Source of the DNA: Rhynchopus sp. YZ270_cl-10
Lineage: Eukaryota; Euglenozoa; Diplonemea; Diplonemida; Diplonemidae
DNA: 64,000 nucleotides
Direction of reading: 5' to 3'
Assembly: GCA_964035575.1 (NCBI GenBank)
Contig: OZ037916.1
Coordinates: 496,001-560,000, forward strand
Made by a program: the position numbers and the translations under genes. Shown here piece after piece: positions 52,401 to 59,600 of this stretch. Each line of letters begins with the position of its first letter. Positions within the stretch are counted from its first letter, which is position 1. Below the pieces are notes generated by a model. The model was not told the DNA's origin. It did not search any database and saw only the letters and a list, made by a program, of their open reading frames with translations.

Positions 52401-52733
52401 AAGGAGCCTTCGTGTACCGAGGTACGTTGTGTGCCTAGCTCTTGGTGTGCACGGAACTCTGCAGACGCAGACCTACCATTCAAGGTCTGGGATGAAAGCA
52501 CCTACGGCCAAGGTCATGCTGTCACCCTCTGGGTCACAAACCCATTCGGCACCTTCAAGGTAGAACCCACAGGGAAGACACCCCACTGTGACTACCCTAA
52601 GATGAACGCAAAGTTCTACGCAGATAAACCAACGGACGAAGCGCACCGCGACCCGACGGCAGCGGTAACAGACGCAGCGGTGGATCTGGCAGGCTTCCTT
52701 TCAGCGGGCGCACCTAAACAGAAGGATGATTAG
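40428..52733 (+). CDS. Giant DUF3638-family protein with EF-hands and VPS62-like tail
   Basis: A single exon of 4101 residues. The DUF3638/DUF3645 hallmark segment begins at about 2492 with HQMIMGQGKTT, a P-loop-like motif, followed by LLMDEIDLLLHPLKSELNWP (about 2658-2677, a DE-box-like motif) and GFSGTPNDLLP (about 3050), giving a helicase-like order Walker A, DExx, SGTP. An EQ dipeptide run (about 3381-3405) matches the low-complexity segment typical of this family. Additions here: an SH3/Tudor-like stretch and a four-Cys zinc-ribbon (CIVC-...-CHEC, about 1639-1657); an EF-hand region near 3517-3565; an EF-hand pair near 3741-3808 (DTDHNNVLLKQE, DSNRDGKVSLEE); and a C-terminal domain (about 3861-4058, PLYVWRPVPPSNQYITIGDI) resembling VPS62/VPS13-associated domains. 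The function of DUF3638 proteins is not established. The ATG at 40428 (MGQSKEL) is the first ATG. Confidence 0.87.
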   Translation: MGQSKELPAVLQELHSAVWSGLFSRGLARVEGRPDQVNTGTLKRAVEAVAGTLNGVTAEHVPQVVRALEECARLVEKLPRYDSDKTTFLAAAQSYINIIVDRVASVQVGGVLIVPGGWINNPSQGLAHFILIVVHRKDRVNGSVGICNMGQGASFHPAMPSPAPPAVSEILRRMPLVASNVPMARLANGSFWYVAMRQLFYPNASNGPGPLYEVLMPFLSRTPPRHSSGEDSGAWFQRLPHEGDPTFMHTTVAAVRYTLRCLGATKQQAGWQAEVATRVRFLQEACTHITPSMGRRLSLAELRALRLAVNDTAAVANDFPADQTDQDDLKATLDSCMKRIEEGVPDPNSLAAEIAAPLPKPGVVPTSLGNWFPRWGGLIREESVEHLAGDPVHPRLVLPVPLATLSETVDNYRDLLLTVKKANDALMLLDNQQDEMPHGVSLKVSFASHLVTRVLPLPLHCNHPMKSTQCFYTRPVKYEVQQELLRQVEKLLRYFVASACALRCSREVDGARVMVAAGFVCIIDALCRATVEDSLSLFTEHYAGTGKGPVHPYGLDVSELLEQSDNLLLCCPEFMALRTIVLDYFVQLKRCLRPNHTVFSFENGGCVSTGDATLLAQLSCCMGEPFRGDQPEDLICLFTGEDPSVLDTCPEFKILRDSVFYLRMLLSPALEALPDCEPWQAADSILVFKSDKALGPTAICVDGFNTNLNETLSKYSGDKKGIMQSVKEKLRLAKRRTLRNNTQADPSILAGTEVETEDDVLFITSDRLPDFDSTLRKQDSELLLQMLTVPYLRIPLVLGFLADRDRVHALNDPSIQQVLDATLFEPGAFQLELQRTCPEYIPAETRAHLTTSAGLLNNELHVSPDVIMKAASTLLDYALEKDTGRYNSASAKLCLYIARLCVRIQSYVAYILRHAQASSGNSTGTQREYVFKNGVRGMCTDVGSAEYKKLTQLYDYLSEQLTGPMFRALSRWCRRATQVKDVAGMCEIYTHMALLFRNLPPAGYSFQSVATILSAQVFLTSFSKRDGTASLSITEMELFDIFEKHKRPMWKWLTEHDDGSVPEAVSRVATMTGDIFKVNPGVEDQPRRRWVEPRGFPGTLVPEAAVVDVADAPKPNESYREWMLRICEGPNTIIINVNLGEFSLKKQELKLVPTHFKGNPDFEEVFGEIGDVHCADVLVTSQRHWLRMLGWRHDLMMWKADARPVPHSKGKAYAPSSLGVAEKWLSDTLEPVRRASPIFEDMSLYLPNVNVADSTTVTLTGVFQPKGVKETQVKEVVVCQDPPAVFVYDIVEHGRYFYRRQRFSSDATWSLHSPHAGTGVVSSNFEQRVWRCNSDWVLQCGTPACVNHPADSLIIVRHISKEVGKQVFVPARLLLGLLPDAVLDEYVFWQNEDHSLTAELKRDSKAVLKTQLSIELVQRKEGATARVSRMRLKGGDSTEVDESFPTHYLVNLLDEASSDLGRLLARIENISHILAWCDSVGELQVLELPRLDLSFKSINGSLMCDQHAGLALYTGKIPMGSELVAQLGGGSLVMHNPASLELFVLTSAIAEPLRGDTHVAYVTAVASRIVSARSIKFSDGISTAVPAGLEGVVTGPGSSAGTVAVKFDNGAEFDCSALDLVPSQKREQVDEVGETREACIVCGRSDRAGLTRKSGFKCHECVGKSSKKHRRAGQVDHANARSPPSSPAPEAQGGILPADVMDLLGEPEADVSPAQRAELVDCMLKQLPKQQQSNPAILQAHRDVYQSLVADLPPSAVLQRLQSYSPDKKSKKRTSTSSKAVPQTPPKTAPATPPDAGIEKPDSAIKGLFTKATSKPPAKAVDLVSWVTKLPSGQILFRRGEHSWVSNLESGSRHYLYPLHLSGAFLMTPTLSSVLYLCLCQSLSHSYQHLATSLAMVADVTDKEERQLWTRLGLALRQSSYMDAVALRLRLSLQTIPFCDGLSCPWEVSEELRLYVARRADVRASCALPLMDELELFRAMREPDSNMLLNRLNTLRAAASGSNSTPMQYSDEWKPGTTYDTITDDSCVNWLKLDFADRITTGLKYSRPKDRKLNGLSALSLIDSILGSHSLNGVPPWVLVYEIFTGSTEVTIVGTDEPGDTAGLLMRLLPDAKKTGSLISVLRVLDLNPTVREVVPQYDEGRREGDSRAKAMVTGLFKITSATSRLVHDVCTKLKEMKDGLVFGPSQPPQPFQPPQNISIPTATDIRWLATPLVSDSKCNSRKHFVSDVVPFTTPLSSVTAKTVRTVDVACDGGPRLANLSQALDGLSNEQCVAHVKKRLLQDLQSYEVSKRSAKETVMAHTGPGIRASLRKQLAQIRGADYEAMEAARVRAVNAVNKNISASWLARVGGIEVAANIIDLARALCSTKGDRVLNKVLGDELPPSLWDDVALWMLHGSRIKQCVQSLTDLDALEEQLKHDSTDDHSIKLKATALASTLSAQRFYSAPGGDGSVSYDPRYLCFEFLFGILLRQGQVVLLGKFQDAAISGGSLCHQMIMGQGKTTVIAPLLTLILADGSRLVTAVMPRPLVDFSKATFREKFSSPILQRSVLYIVFDRFCDVTSALQRKIRSATSMGAILVTAPSSVKALLLKMVELTDQLDVNRLQAKAENEQEKKVFRRIKNVFGRAKTKTLKEADVRSIKWQITVVKDVLSQFQKGVLLMDEIDLLLHPLKSELNWPLGEKKPLDMSEGGHRWNLPWQLLELFYAEKLTMFEDVHEAHAVFEEIRKRIAEGVEQHAMQTVPHVALINRQFYVNWLIPPIAKWASVWLRSQGACADLDKADMMTYLTSPQDFLQPAVSEKVRRSCRDFDIKMLNLTRLWVQTLLPHILSRIHRVAFGVLTTSELQKFKARDPLIPKTRRLLAIPFIGKDTPSETSEFQEPDVVIGFTVLSYRLMGLRYDNFVEMIKHMKMEMREEASTAHHQRRHCQMYVAWVRSEGARVRGFSWDGTYLFGKKDAAEAPRKDADLLLDDDVAVDDDEEELRASLWPLEVLDANDPDQMQFLFNILGSSPLAVKYFLTQLVFPEVLDKSPQTLTASAQELAGRPLAATRLGFSGTPNDLLPRSMGRCHYAEGDDGRVLDVLTDPAVVTTTVLPGGWSPSSLVQTIALSRHTTLIDTGALITGMTNLEVATALLKGGLDLRFKGVVYLSNEGVRMVLIRAGMHTMHLQQCGLAPHERFTFYDHIHTTGMDIKQPHVCSAALTLGKDTVFRDAAQGAFRMRGIGNGQTVQLIIPPSVHSAMQKALESERVPRSPELDVVVCLVRATLNIEKTQLQLLCQQSLRTVWRHAALTDLQRFKEGDGEAADCLKVLRDAVNFNISNQILQDAHQTIEETMRMEIAQFSNWLKKENDGDGERVCESIIDSVRKGPLAGTKLTGMIKYEQEQVQEQEQEQEQEQEQEQEQEQEVEIMAEVDAVHDSAAGQKYERQEEKQIGWPLAKLNSLEDASFFYPMKDFAVHRGVLNKSSTPIAFPPYMLVSENFFKQKWRWRSLRRLKNVICVMEWVPDASKLTMYQHATTLTDAQISTLRTAFDMIDSRKTGRISREELKELLLTLDVVSEDSQQLDTLMASLGTPTFEAVVDAISKQSFFQMQSGRYFVVLSLSEAEHLRAALPRIGGSVALMALPLRDLLDGKMLFDKSEWHVGLPSGSVQDKAAEGCLRFLNSDSAWPDGTLDWALRGLQDAACVDRRDWWVHVRDCRRRRMKPWQELPVAQLFVTSDEYSSLASKTIILRAKTAMQARRMWPADCYALMDTDHNNVLLKQELLEGLLWLGVEVTQEQSDLVFKILDSNRDGKVSLEEFKALLTPAEDSGSMAELMHNGMVADSLFTASFSAAPDQPAAAAKQANRLYIPPRPSDDKQRYEIETKRHTSFKCIWSSKGTLCEKPLSVWVPKSNTGLRSKVSQGKRLVFGHYARPHFKEPGSREKYAILTYNVHDGNVLSAGDLAKWTDAVFPHPVGYTLQFHLVCKGKPLYVWRPVPPSNQYITIGDICTLTEKEPSCTEVRCVPSSWCARNSADADLPFKVWDESTYGQGHAVTLWVTNPFGTFKVEPTGKTPHCDYPKMNAKFYADKPTDEAHRDPTAAVTDAAVDLAGFLSAGAPKQKDD
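50569..50640 (+). repeat. In-frame Glu-Gln dipeptide repeat
   Basis: Imperfect GAACAG/GAGCAG hexamers encode about 24 residues of alternating Glu and Gln inside the DUF3638 protein. Codons vary (GAA/GAG with CAG/CAA), which argues for selection on the protein rather than fresh DNA slippage. Confidence 0.8.
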
Positions 52734-52942
52734 TTGACTGGGGGAGTCCCTTTCAAGTCAAATTAGTTTGTGATGAAAAGTTTAATGTGGGTTGGAGGGG
52801 GGGTTTTTATACAATGATGTGCATTTTGTGTTTGTGACTGTCTGCCTGTCTACACAAACAAGACGCATCTGCGCAGTTTTTATCTCGTGTATGAGGAAAA
52901 GCTGTGTATCAATTGGAAGAAAGAGAGTGGAGCGCATCCTCC

Positions 52943-52981
52943 GGGTGGGTCTGCACTAATAGAACCAAGTTGTTCAAAAAT
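52943..52981 (+). repeat. Family C repeat, copy 1
   Basis: GGGTGGGTCTGCACTAATAG then AACCAAGTTGTTCAAAAA. It matches 55135-55170 and 58309-58343 in order and strand. Two of the three good copies lie soon after stop codons (about 210 and 70 nt), so a 3'UTR element is possible. Confidence 0.6.
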
Positions 52982-53278
52982 GAAAAATGAAAATGAAGAG
53001 GACAGCTAACGTTATTTGATTCTATATTTTTTGATTTTTTTTTTTTCGTCTCTCATTATTTCAGAGAGAAAAAAAATAAAACGTAGTCGACATTGAGGGT
53101 GACGCGAGGCAACTAAAAAAATGGCCATACGCACTGGGTACAACGAGATGTGTCGGAAAAGGTGTCTGGAGAAAATAGCAAACAACATTACAAAGAACGT
53201 AACGGTCAATTGTGAACTCTCTCGCTCCCACAAATGTACCGTTTTTTTCCCCCTTCTTTTTCCTCCTTGCTTTTTTTT

Positions 53279-53310
53279 GGTGACTAAACACGAGAGTTTT
53301 AGGCTCATCC
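53279..53310 (+). repeat. Family A hairpin, copy 6
   Basis: GGTGACTAAACACGAGAGTT then TTAGGCTCATCC. The inner stem is CTAAA/TTTAG in place of CTAAG/CTTAG, so the G-C pair has become A-T on both sides. Confidence 0.7.
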
Positions 53311-53969
53311 CAACTTTTCACTTTGGGGCATTTTCCCCTCAATACACCTCGGAGTTCCGGAAAAATTACAAAAAAAAAACAAAAAAAGAAATACCCGTCT
53401 TCGGACAGGCGACAGTCGATACAAACAAATATAACATACCTTTCACAAAGAAAAAAAACTGTACAAATAAACAACGACAAACCAATACCTGGGGTAGGGG
53501 TAAATGGGACGAAGGGAAGTAATAAAAAAAGGATCTTTCGCAAAGCCATGGAAAATAACAACACAAAAAAACGAACAAAAAGCGAGTAGACGTTAGATAT
53601 GACGAACAACACTACAAAAAAAGTCACCCACCCCCCTACGCCATTTTACCTCCACTACACCTCATCCTGAATACTGTTTTTTTCTTCTTCTTTTTCCCGC
53701 AGAAAAACAAATTTTAGACAATATCGCACCACCTTTTCCACCAAGCCTCGTCGATGCAATGCATTATCACCAAATGCATTCTCTTCTTCCTTCTACCTCT
53801 TGCCTAAATTCTCTTCAAAATGTCATACAGTTGAGTTTGCACAGGTGGCAATTACACTATTCCAACAATTTTTCAAAAAAAAAAAAAAAAAAAAACTTTT
53901 TACCTTTCCCCTCTCATCCCACTCCCCACAGAACTCCTGTACACTACACATCACCAACCCTCTTTCACA

Positions 53970-55064
53970 ATGCCGCACCTTTCCGATGTCGAGCAGTCTG
54001 TTGTGGATGAGGTCAACCTTGCCCGCACACGCCCAAGGGACTACGCCGGGTGTGTCCACTCTGTCTCGATGCGTGGCCACCTCCAGAATGGCACAGATGA
54101 GCTTTTCAATGTTCTCCGTGTACGCAGTCCTGTTGCCAACGTGAAGACCTCTAAGGGGCTGAGCAGTGCTGCCAAGAAGCGTGCCGAAGCTGTCGCTTGC
54201 GGCATGCAGGCGCATGAACCTGGTCTGGACCTTGCCAAGCGTGTTGCTCACTACGGCTCCGTTGAGGACCCGACCAGTCTCAAGGAGGTTGTGTGGATTG
54301 GCCGCTACGGGGATGACATTAGACGTGCGGTGCTCTCGATGCTGGCAGATGAGAGCAACCCAACACGCAGCAGACGCACCAGCCTGCTGTCCTCCACTGC
54401 AGGGATCTGCGGTGCGGCGTGCAGCGGGAATGTCATCTGCATTATTCTGTGCAAATCCTTCTACGAAGGCACCAGCAATGCCTCGCCTATGTACGGCCGC
54501 TCCTTTGCAGGCAAACTCGACGAACCCTCCCCTCAAATGCCGGTCCGCCAGGTGATGACCCCCATGCACACCCGCGCACAGCAGCACACACAGGATATGT
54601 ACTCCCCTGGAGGCACACCACGTCTCAACGACTACGACGATCTGCGCAAAATCATCAACACCATGCCGGTTTCCAGACGCCGTGAAGAGGCCGAAGCCTC
54701 CCTCAACAGAACACACGAAAGGGCAGAGCGGGCGCACGAACGGAACCACGAAAGGGCCTACGCCGCCGCTACACCCGTTACATCAACACGGAACACCACC
54801 CAAGCTACCACTGGAGTACGTACCTCGCAGCCCACCCCAGCAAAGGTGGTCTCACGGAGAGAAATGCCCTCAGTAAGGGATACACCAACGGAGACGACAA
54901 AGCCTTCCACCTACGGTTCCGGGGTGATTGTTGGCCTTGAATCGATCAAAACGACGCTCATGAACGACAACGGGGAAAGCAACTACGTCGGCTTCAACTC
55001 CTCGCTTAAGGACCGCATTGGGAAGTGGCTCCACACCATCCACTATCCCACCGTTGTTGCCTAG
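53970..55064 (+). CDS. CAP/SCP-domain protein
   Basis: 364 residues, one exon. The N-terminal 160 residues resemble the CAP superfamily: VVDEVNLARTRPRDYAG (12-28) is the characteristic first helix, KGLSSAAKKRAEAVA the second, then KRVAHYG and a hydrophobic core strand VICIILC. There is no signal peptide or TM segment, so it may be cytosolic like GAPR-1 rather than secreted like most CAP proteins. The remaining 200 residues are low-complexity: Arg/His/Glu-rich (HERAERAHERNHERA) and Thr/Pro-rich. The CAP metal-site His/Glu set is not clearly complete. Role unknown; sterol or lipid binding is known for other CAP proteins. Confidence 0.72.
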   Translation: MPHLSDVEQSVVDEVNLARTRPRDYAGCVHSVSMRGHLQNGTDELFNVLRVRSPVANVKTSKGLSSAAKKRAEAVACGMQAHEPGLDLAKRVAHYGSVEDPTSLKEVVWIGRYGDDIRRAVLSMLADESNPTRSRRTSLLSSTAGICGAACSGNVICIILCKSFYEGTSNASPMYGRSFAGKLDEPSPQMPVRQVMTPMHTRAQQHTQDMYSPGGTPRLNDYDDLRKIINTMPVSRRREEAEASLNRTHERAERAHERNHERAYAAATPVTSTRNTTQATTGVRTSQPTPAKVVSRREMPSVRDTPTETTKPSTYGSGVIVGLESIKTTLMNDNGESNYVGFNSSLKDRIGKWLHTIHYPTVVA

Positions 55065-55134
55065 AGATAGCTTTTATTTTTGGGGAAATAAAATACAAAA
55101 AAGAAAATATAGTGTAGCTCATCACATCATCTTC

Positions 55135-55170
55135 AGGTGTCTCCACTAATACAACCAAGTTTTCAAAAAT
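55135..55170 (+). repeat. Family C repeat, copy 2
   Basis: AGGTGTCTCCACTAATACAA then CCAAGTTTTCAAAAAT. It starts about 70 nt after the CAP gene stop codon. Confidence 0.65.
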
Positions 55171-57057
55171 AACGGTGTTGGTTAAAGTTTAAGCCAGATT
55201 CTTCATAAGCTTTCAAAAATTCAGCCATTTCCATTTTCATTAATGGAAGAAACCACCATAAAAGTACTGACCTTTTTTAAAAGGTGATGAAAAAAAAACA
55301 TTCATTTTCACCTCTTTTTTTGGAAATACGCTCCCAAAACCCCCTTCTCCACTCCGATTCCCCCTTATTTTTTTTGTTAACCCCTGTTTGTAACCTACCT
55401 TCCCCTAAAAAACCCCTTTTCCCCTTTTCCCCTCCCCAATCTCCCTCCCTTACATGATTGATACTTCTGGGTTTGGAATGTTCTTTTGAGTGCATTTTTA
55501 TTTTATTTTATTTTATTGAAGTGTTCCTCTCTTTTCGCGGTTAAAATAACCATGAGGAGAGTGATCTGCATAACCGTGAGTGATGAGATGGGTTTTGCAG
55601 TTTTAACTTCTTTTTTTTTATTCCCTTCGAAAGAGCCAAAAAGAAACTCGAAAAAAAAAAGCAACCATACACAGAGCGATTAGACCGCCGTGGAAGAAGA
55701 AATAATTTATTGAGTTTCGTGGAAGAAAGGAATAATAGCATTACTTGCATTTTTTTTGTGAGTATACCTTCTATTCAGTAGAATAGATTGTATATGAAAC
55801 AATTATTTGCATTTTTTTGCATTTGGTTTCGGAATGGAAGGAAGGGGTCTCCCCCAGCTCTTTTCCGGAATTTTCAAAAAAGATAACGGTGCAGGTTGGT
55901 CTTCTGGAAGCTGCATCACCAAACCCAACAGTATCAAAAAGAAAAGAAAAACAAAAACAAAAAAAACGGCCCAACACAAAAGTGTACAGTGAGAAGCCTG
56001 CCTTTTTAAGGCTAGCTACTAAAGCCGATTTATTTATAGTATTTTGAAAATCAGAATTTTTAAAAAAAAACTCTCATTTAAAACGAAGTAGATGCGGTAT
56101 CGACTCATCTCTTTTGACCAAGAGAAAACAAAAAAAAATGTACATGCATGGCTATGGGATTTCTGTTCTTTTTCCTTTAGAGTATTACCCACAAAAAGCC
56201 TGTCTATTGACAAACGTGGCTGCCAAATACCCAAAAAAAGAACTGAATTTCCTCATAATGTGTTCCGATTTCTTTTGGTGAGAGATGAGTCCCGTCTACT
56301 TTTCCCTGGACGAGGTTGTACTTTAAAAAAAAAATAAAATCTGACAGAGTGAAAGGCTACCCTGATTCAAATGGAACGCTCCGTCCAGGTCAATGTCAAA
56401 AATTGATCGAAAAATAATAATAAAGTGAATCAGCTACGCTACATCTGCCAGGTTGTAAAATTTTATTTTTATATACACAACCAACCTCGTCCACCTCAAT
56501 GTTTGTACCACTTTCTCCCTGCTTCCCCATTGAGTTCCTTTACTCCGTGTCCCCCATTTCCCCTTCTCCCTCTGTTTCACTAAGTTTTCCATTTCCTTTT
56601 TTACATACATTACTCTCTGGGACGCGTATTTCCCTTCAATCGCAGTACTCCCTGCTGACTTTTCCCAACAATCTCATATTTTTTTTTGTGGAAGTTGCTT
56701 CTCAAAAAAGAAATCCTTTTTTTTTTTGTGTTTGTACGCACAATATTTCTCAAAGAAGAAAAGAAAATTATCAAAAAATTTGTGTCTCAGGAAAAAGAAA
56801 AACCCCATGACACTCTCGTTAGAATTTTTTTATTTGTTATTTGTTCGATAAAATGTACCTCTCTCTTAAAGAGACGGGCTTTTGTATAATTGTTTTCATT
56901 TTCATTTTTTTTTCATAATATACGTTTACACTTATAATTTCGTTTCTTCTTTTTGTGGGATAATCCTACTAATCCAAACAAAACCTATTTCCCCCCCCTC
57001 CTTTTTGGATAAAACCTTATCCTTGTATGACATCTACAAATCACATTCCTTTTTGTT

Positions 57058-57741
57058 CAGGCCTTTTGCTAACTTTGGGATTTTCCCCCTGAATGGCATG
57101 ATGGTCAAAAAAAAAATAATTTCCTGGAAAAAAAGTACATTCCGAGCTTTCCCACCTGGTGAAAGCGGTCGTCGCGCGCTTCGCGCGCGCCTCCCTGCCA
57201 GCCACAGGGTGGAGAGGCGAAGGGTCAGCTTTGCGAGATAACAAAAAAAATGGAATATAATCCTTTATTAACGGTGCTTGGTCTTGCGCCTTACGTACAC
57301 TAACCGTACAAAATCAATACGTCTTCCAGAAGCAGGGGCTGTTGCAACGGTTGGGTCACTTTGAAATAACAATGGTCAAATTTTTGCAGCTTGGGTCAAG
57401 TTTCATTTCTGGTTGCAAAATGCAAGGGAATCCCCTTAGACATTGTAAAATGGCACCGTAGGCAGGAAGAAAATAGCGTACAGCGCGAGCGAAGCGAGCG
57501 GGAATTTTTTTTGAGGTATACCTCCGCGAAGCGCAGCGAGCAGAAAAATTTTAAGGTGCCATCATGCCATCATGCCATCATGCCATCATGCCATCATGCC
57601 ATCTGGGGGGGAAATCCCCAGGTGATGCAGAGCGAAAGCCTTGCCCCACCACCCCCGTGGCATGATGGTGGCATGATGGAAAAAAAAATAAAAAACGCCC
57701 AAAAACGTGGCATGATGGCATGATGGTTAGCAAAAGGCCTG
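57058..57741. mobile_element. TIR element with 9 bp target duplication
   Basis: Perfect 16 bp terminal inverted repeats CAGGCCTTTTGCTAAC (57058-57073) and GTTAGCAAAAGGCCTG (57726-57741) are flanked on both sides by CTTTTTGTT (57049-57057 and 57742-57750). A 9 bp duplication fits Mutator-like elements; CAGG ends would also suit hAT (8 bp). The 684 bp interior has no transposase. It contains 8 bp tandem repeats GCCATCAT (57558-57603), answered in reverse near the right end (GCATGATGG), and CGCGCTTCGCGCG palindromes (about 57165-57185). Confidence 0.85.
57558..57603. repeat. Tandem 8-mer GCCATCAT, about 5.5 units
   Basis: Perfect head-to-tail copies inside the TIR element. Reverse-complement copies occur at about 57659-57680 and 57706-57725, so the interior could fold back. 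Such subterminal repeats often bind transposase. Confidence 0.8.
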
Positions 57742-58048
57742 CTTTTTGTTTTTTTCTTCTTCAAAAAAAAAAAAACTGATGAACGGTTTTCGGAACCTTC
57801 GTGAGAAAAATTAAAAAGAAGAAAATTAAAAAAAAGGAATGATGTATTGTGTGTAAAACACAGAACACAAAAACGCATGCCCCTCCACAGCAGAGAATAA
57901 GCCGGGTCCCCGGTCAAGGTCCAGTTCCTGGTCCCGGGTCTCCTGGTCCCCGAGTCTTATTCTCTGCTGTGTGCCCCTCCTCACCCTCCCTTTTTTCTCT
58001 GCGTACGGTGGTGTTATGAGTCAATAATCCGTCTCTTCATCTCATGAA

Positions 58049-58082
58049 GATGACCAAGCACGAGAGAGGCTTCGAGTCATCT
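58049..58082 (+). repeat. Family A hairpin, copy 7
   Basis: GATGACCAAGCACGAGAGAG then GCTTCGAGTCATCT. The outer stem is a perfect GATGAC/GTCATC, the inner AAGC/GCTT. This is the best-paired copy. Confidence 0.7.
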
Positions 58083-58308
58083 ATTGTAATCGTAAAAATG
58101 TTGGACCGTAAAAAAGATCGAACTTCCAGAAAAATCCTGAAAGGGTCGAACATCAGTACGGTCGATATTTTGTACGAATACGGTAATAAAAAATCACAAC
58201 TTTTCTTCAATCTCTTCATACATCAAACACAAAGCCATTCCTCAACTAGTCAACGGTATGGTGTTTTTAGGTCGATACAACAACAAAAAAATAGTGGAGC
58301 ACACTCTA

Positions 58309-58343
58309 GGGTGGCTACACTAATACAACCAAGTTTTCAAAAA
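58309..58343 (+). repeat. Family C repeat, copy 3
   Basis: GGGTGGCTACACTAATACAA then CCAAGTTTTCAAAA. Nearly identical to 55135-55170. Confidence 0.65.
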
Positions 58344-58621
58344 AAAAATGCCCATTTTTTTTTTATTGAAGAGCGCCACCCAAAAGGTCTGCACTACACT
58401 ACTTTTTTTTGCAACCAAAAAAAACGATACATTTTCTCCCTTTTTTTTTCATTACCTCTCCTCTCCCCTCCCTTCGCTTTGGTCATTTTTTGCGTCTTGC
58501 TCTAAAAAAGGGCGCTTTTTTTTTTTTATCTTCGTGCCTACGTCTATCAGATATGACGTTGGTACTTTCAACTTCTCTTTGACCTTCCCAAGCTTTCATC
58601 TTCGTTTTTTCTTTTTTAAAG

Positions 58622-58656
58622 TTTGACTAAGCACAGAGAGGCTTAGGTTTATCTTA
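58622..58656 (+). repeat. Family A hairpin, copy 8
   Basis: TTTGACTAAGCACAGAGAGG then CTTAGGTTTATCTTA. The inner stem CTAAGC/GCTTAG is intact; the outer arms are weaker. Confidence 0.6.
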
Positions 58657-59204
58657 CAAAGGCTTTTTATTCTGTTCTTGTTTGCGCATTCGTTCCCCTT
58701 CTCCCTTGACCCCCCTCCCTAGATCTCCAGAGATTTGCTTCTGCCAGGCGATATGGATTTGTTTTTTTGTATCTTTTTTATTCTGTAGGTAGCACAGCCC
58801 ACAAAAGATTTGGGTTTTTTTTCTTTCATTAAATCATGTGGATTGCAGCATGTGCACCTTTGCAGGTTTTTGCTGTCAACGACTTCCCATGGTGTCAGTA
58901 ACCCTGCGGTTTCCAGAGAGGCGTTTTGCACTATCAGCGCTCAGCGCGCACTACTTTTTTTCTCTTATATTTCAATGAAACACATCCCTGGTTTGAGCAG
59001 ATTTCGTATTTGTACCGAATCCCTTATCCGCTCCTCTCCCCACCCTTTTTTTTTTGCGCATTTCCCCCCCCCCCCCCCCCCCCGCAGAGTGCCAGTGTCT
59101 GCGTCCCAGAGGCGTTTGCACTTATCAACTCCACTTTTATTTTCTCCACTTCCCCTCCCCATTTTTATGTCCGACATAAAAAAAAAGTTCTCCACTCCCC
59201 TTTC

Positions 59205-59600
59205 TCGTCACCAGGTCGTGGGCTGGACCTAAAACTGCATCCGGGGGGTACTTTCGTGGCACTTCAGACTGTCGTGGCCTGAGGGTAAAACATGCTGGGA
59301 TGACAGGGCTGACCCTGGGAAAACGAAGGTGGGTCACACACTGTGAAATGGTACACACCTGATCCCTAAATGAGTCAATACCTAGTGGGCCTAATGGTGC
59401 CGGCCTATTCCTCTGTCTAGTAGGCAAAGGGGGAAGTACCGACACTGCAGCCCAGGATCAGCAGCAAATTTTTCTGTGGACCACCCTGCACTCTCACTCA
59501 CACCTCTGGCGGGGCGCACTTCGGCATGCGTCTTCTAAGGGCTGCCCTGATTGATCTTCTCAGTAACTGCCGAATGCCTGGGTTAAGAAGGGTTTTGCTA
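59205..59600 (+). other. GC-rich, homopolymer-free block of unknown nature
   Basis: Unlike the flanks, this stretch is GC-rich, lacks A/T runs and has stops in all + frames. Several short stems can form, for example CCTGAGGG/CCCTGGG-type pairings and TTCGGCATGCG with GCCGAATGCC (about 59519-59580). It could be an RNA gene, a truncated SINE-like retroposon or an unusual 5'UTR/promoter of the next gene. No pol III box A/B pair or known RNA motif was recognised. Confidence 0.35.

Larger units (their letters stand above)
52734..53969. other. Spacer DUF3638 gene to CAP gene
   Basis: No gene recognised. Holds a family C copy (52943-52981), a family A hairpin (53279-53310) and a run of about 22 A (53876-53895). 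CCCCACAG (53931) lies 39 nt before the CAP gene ATG. Confidence 0.5.

Noticed and set aside
55486-57241. Several 60-120 codon frames on the + strand
   Set aside because: They are Phe/Lys/Ser-rich translations of T and A runs with no balanced composition, no splice continuity and no start context like that of the real genes.
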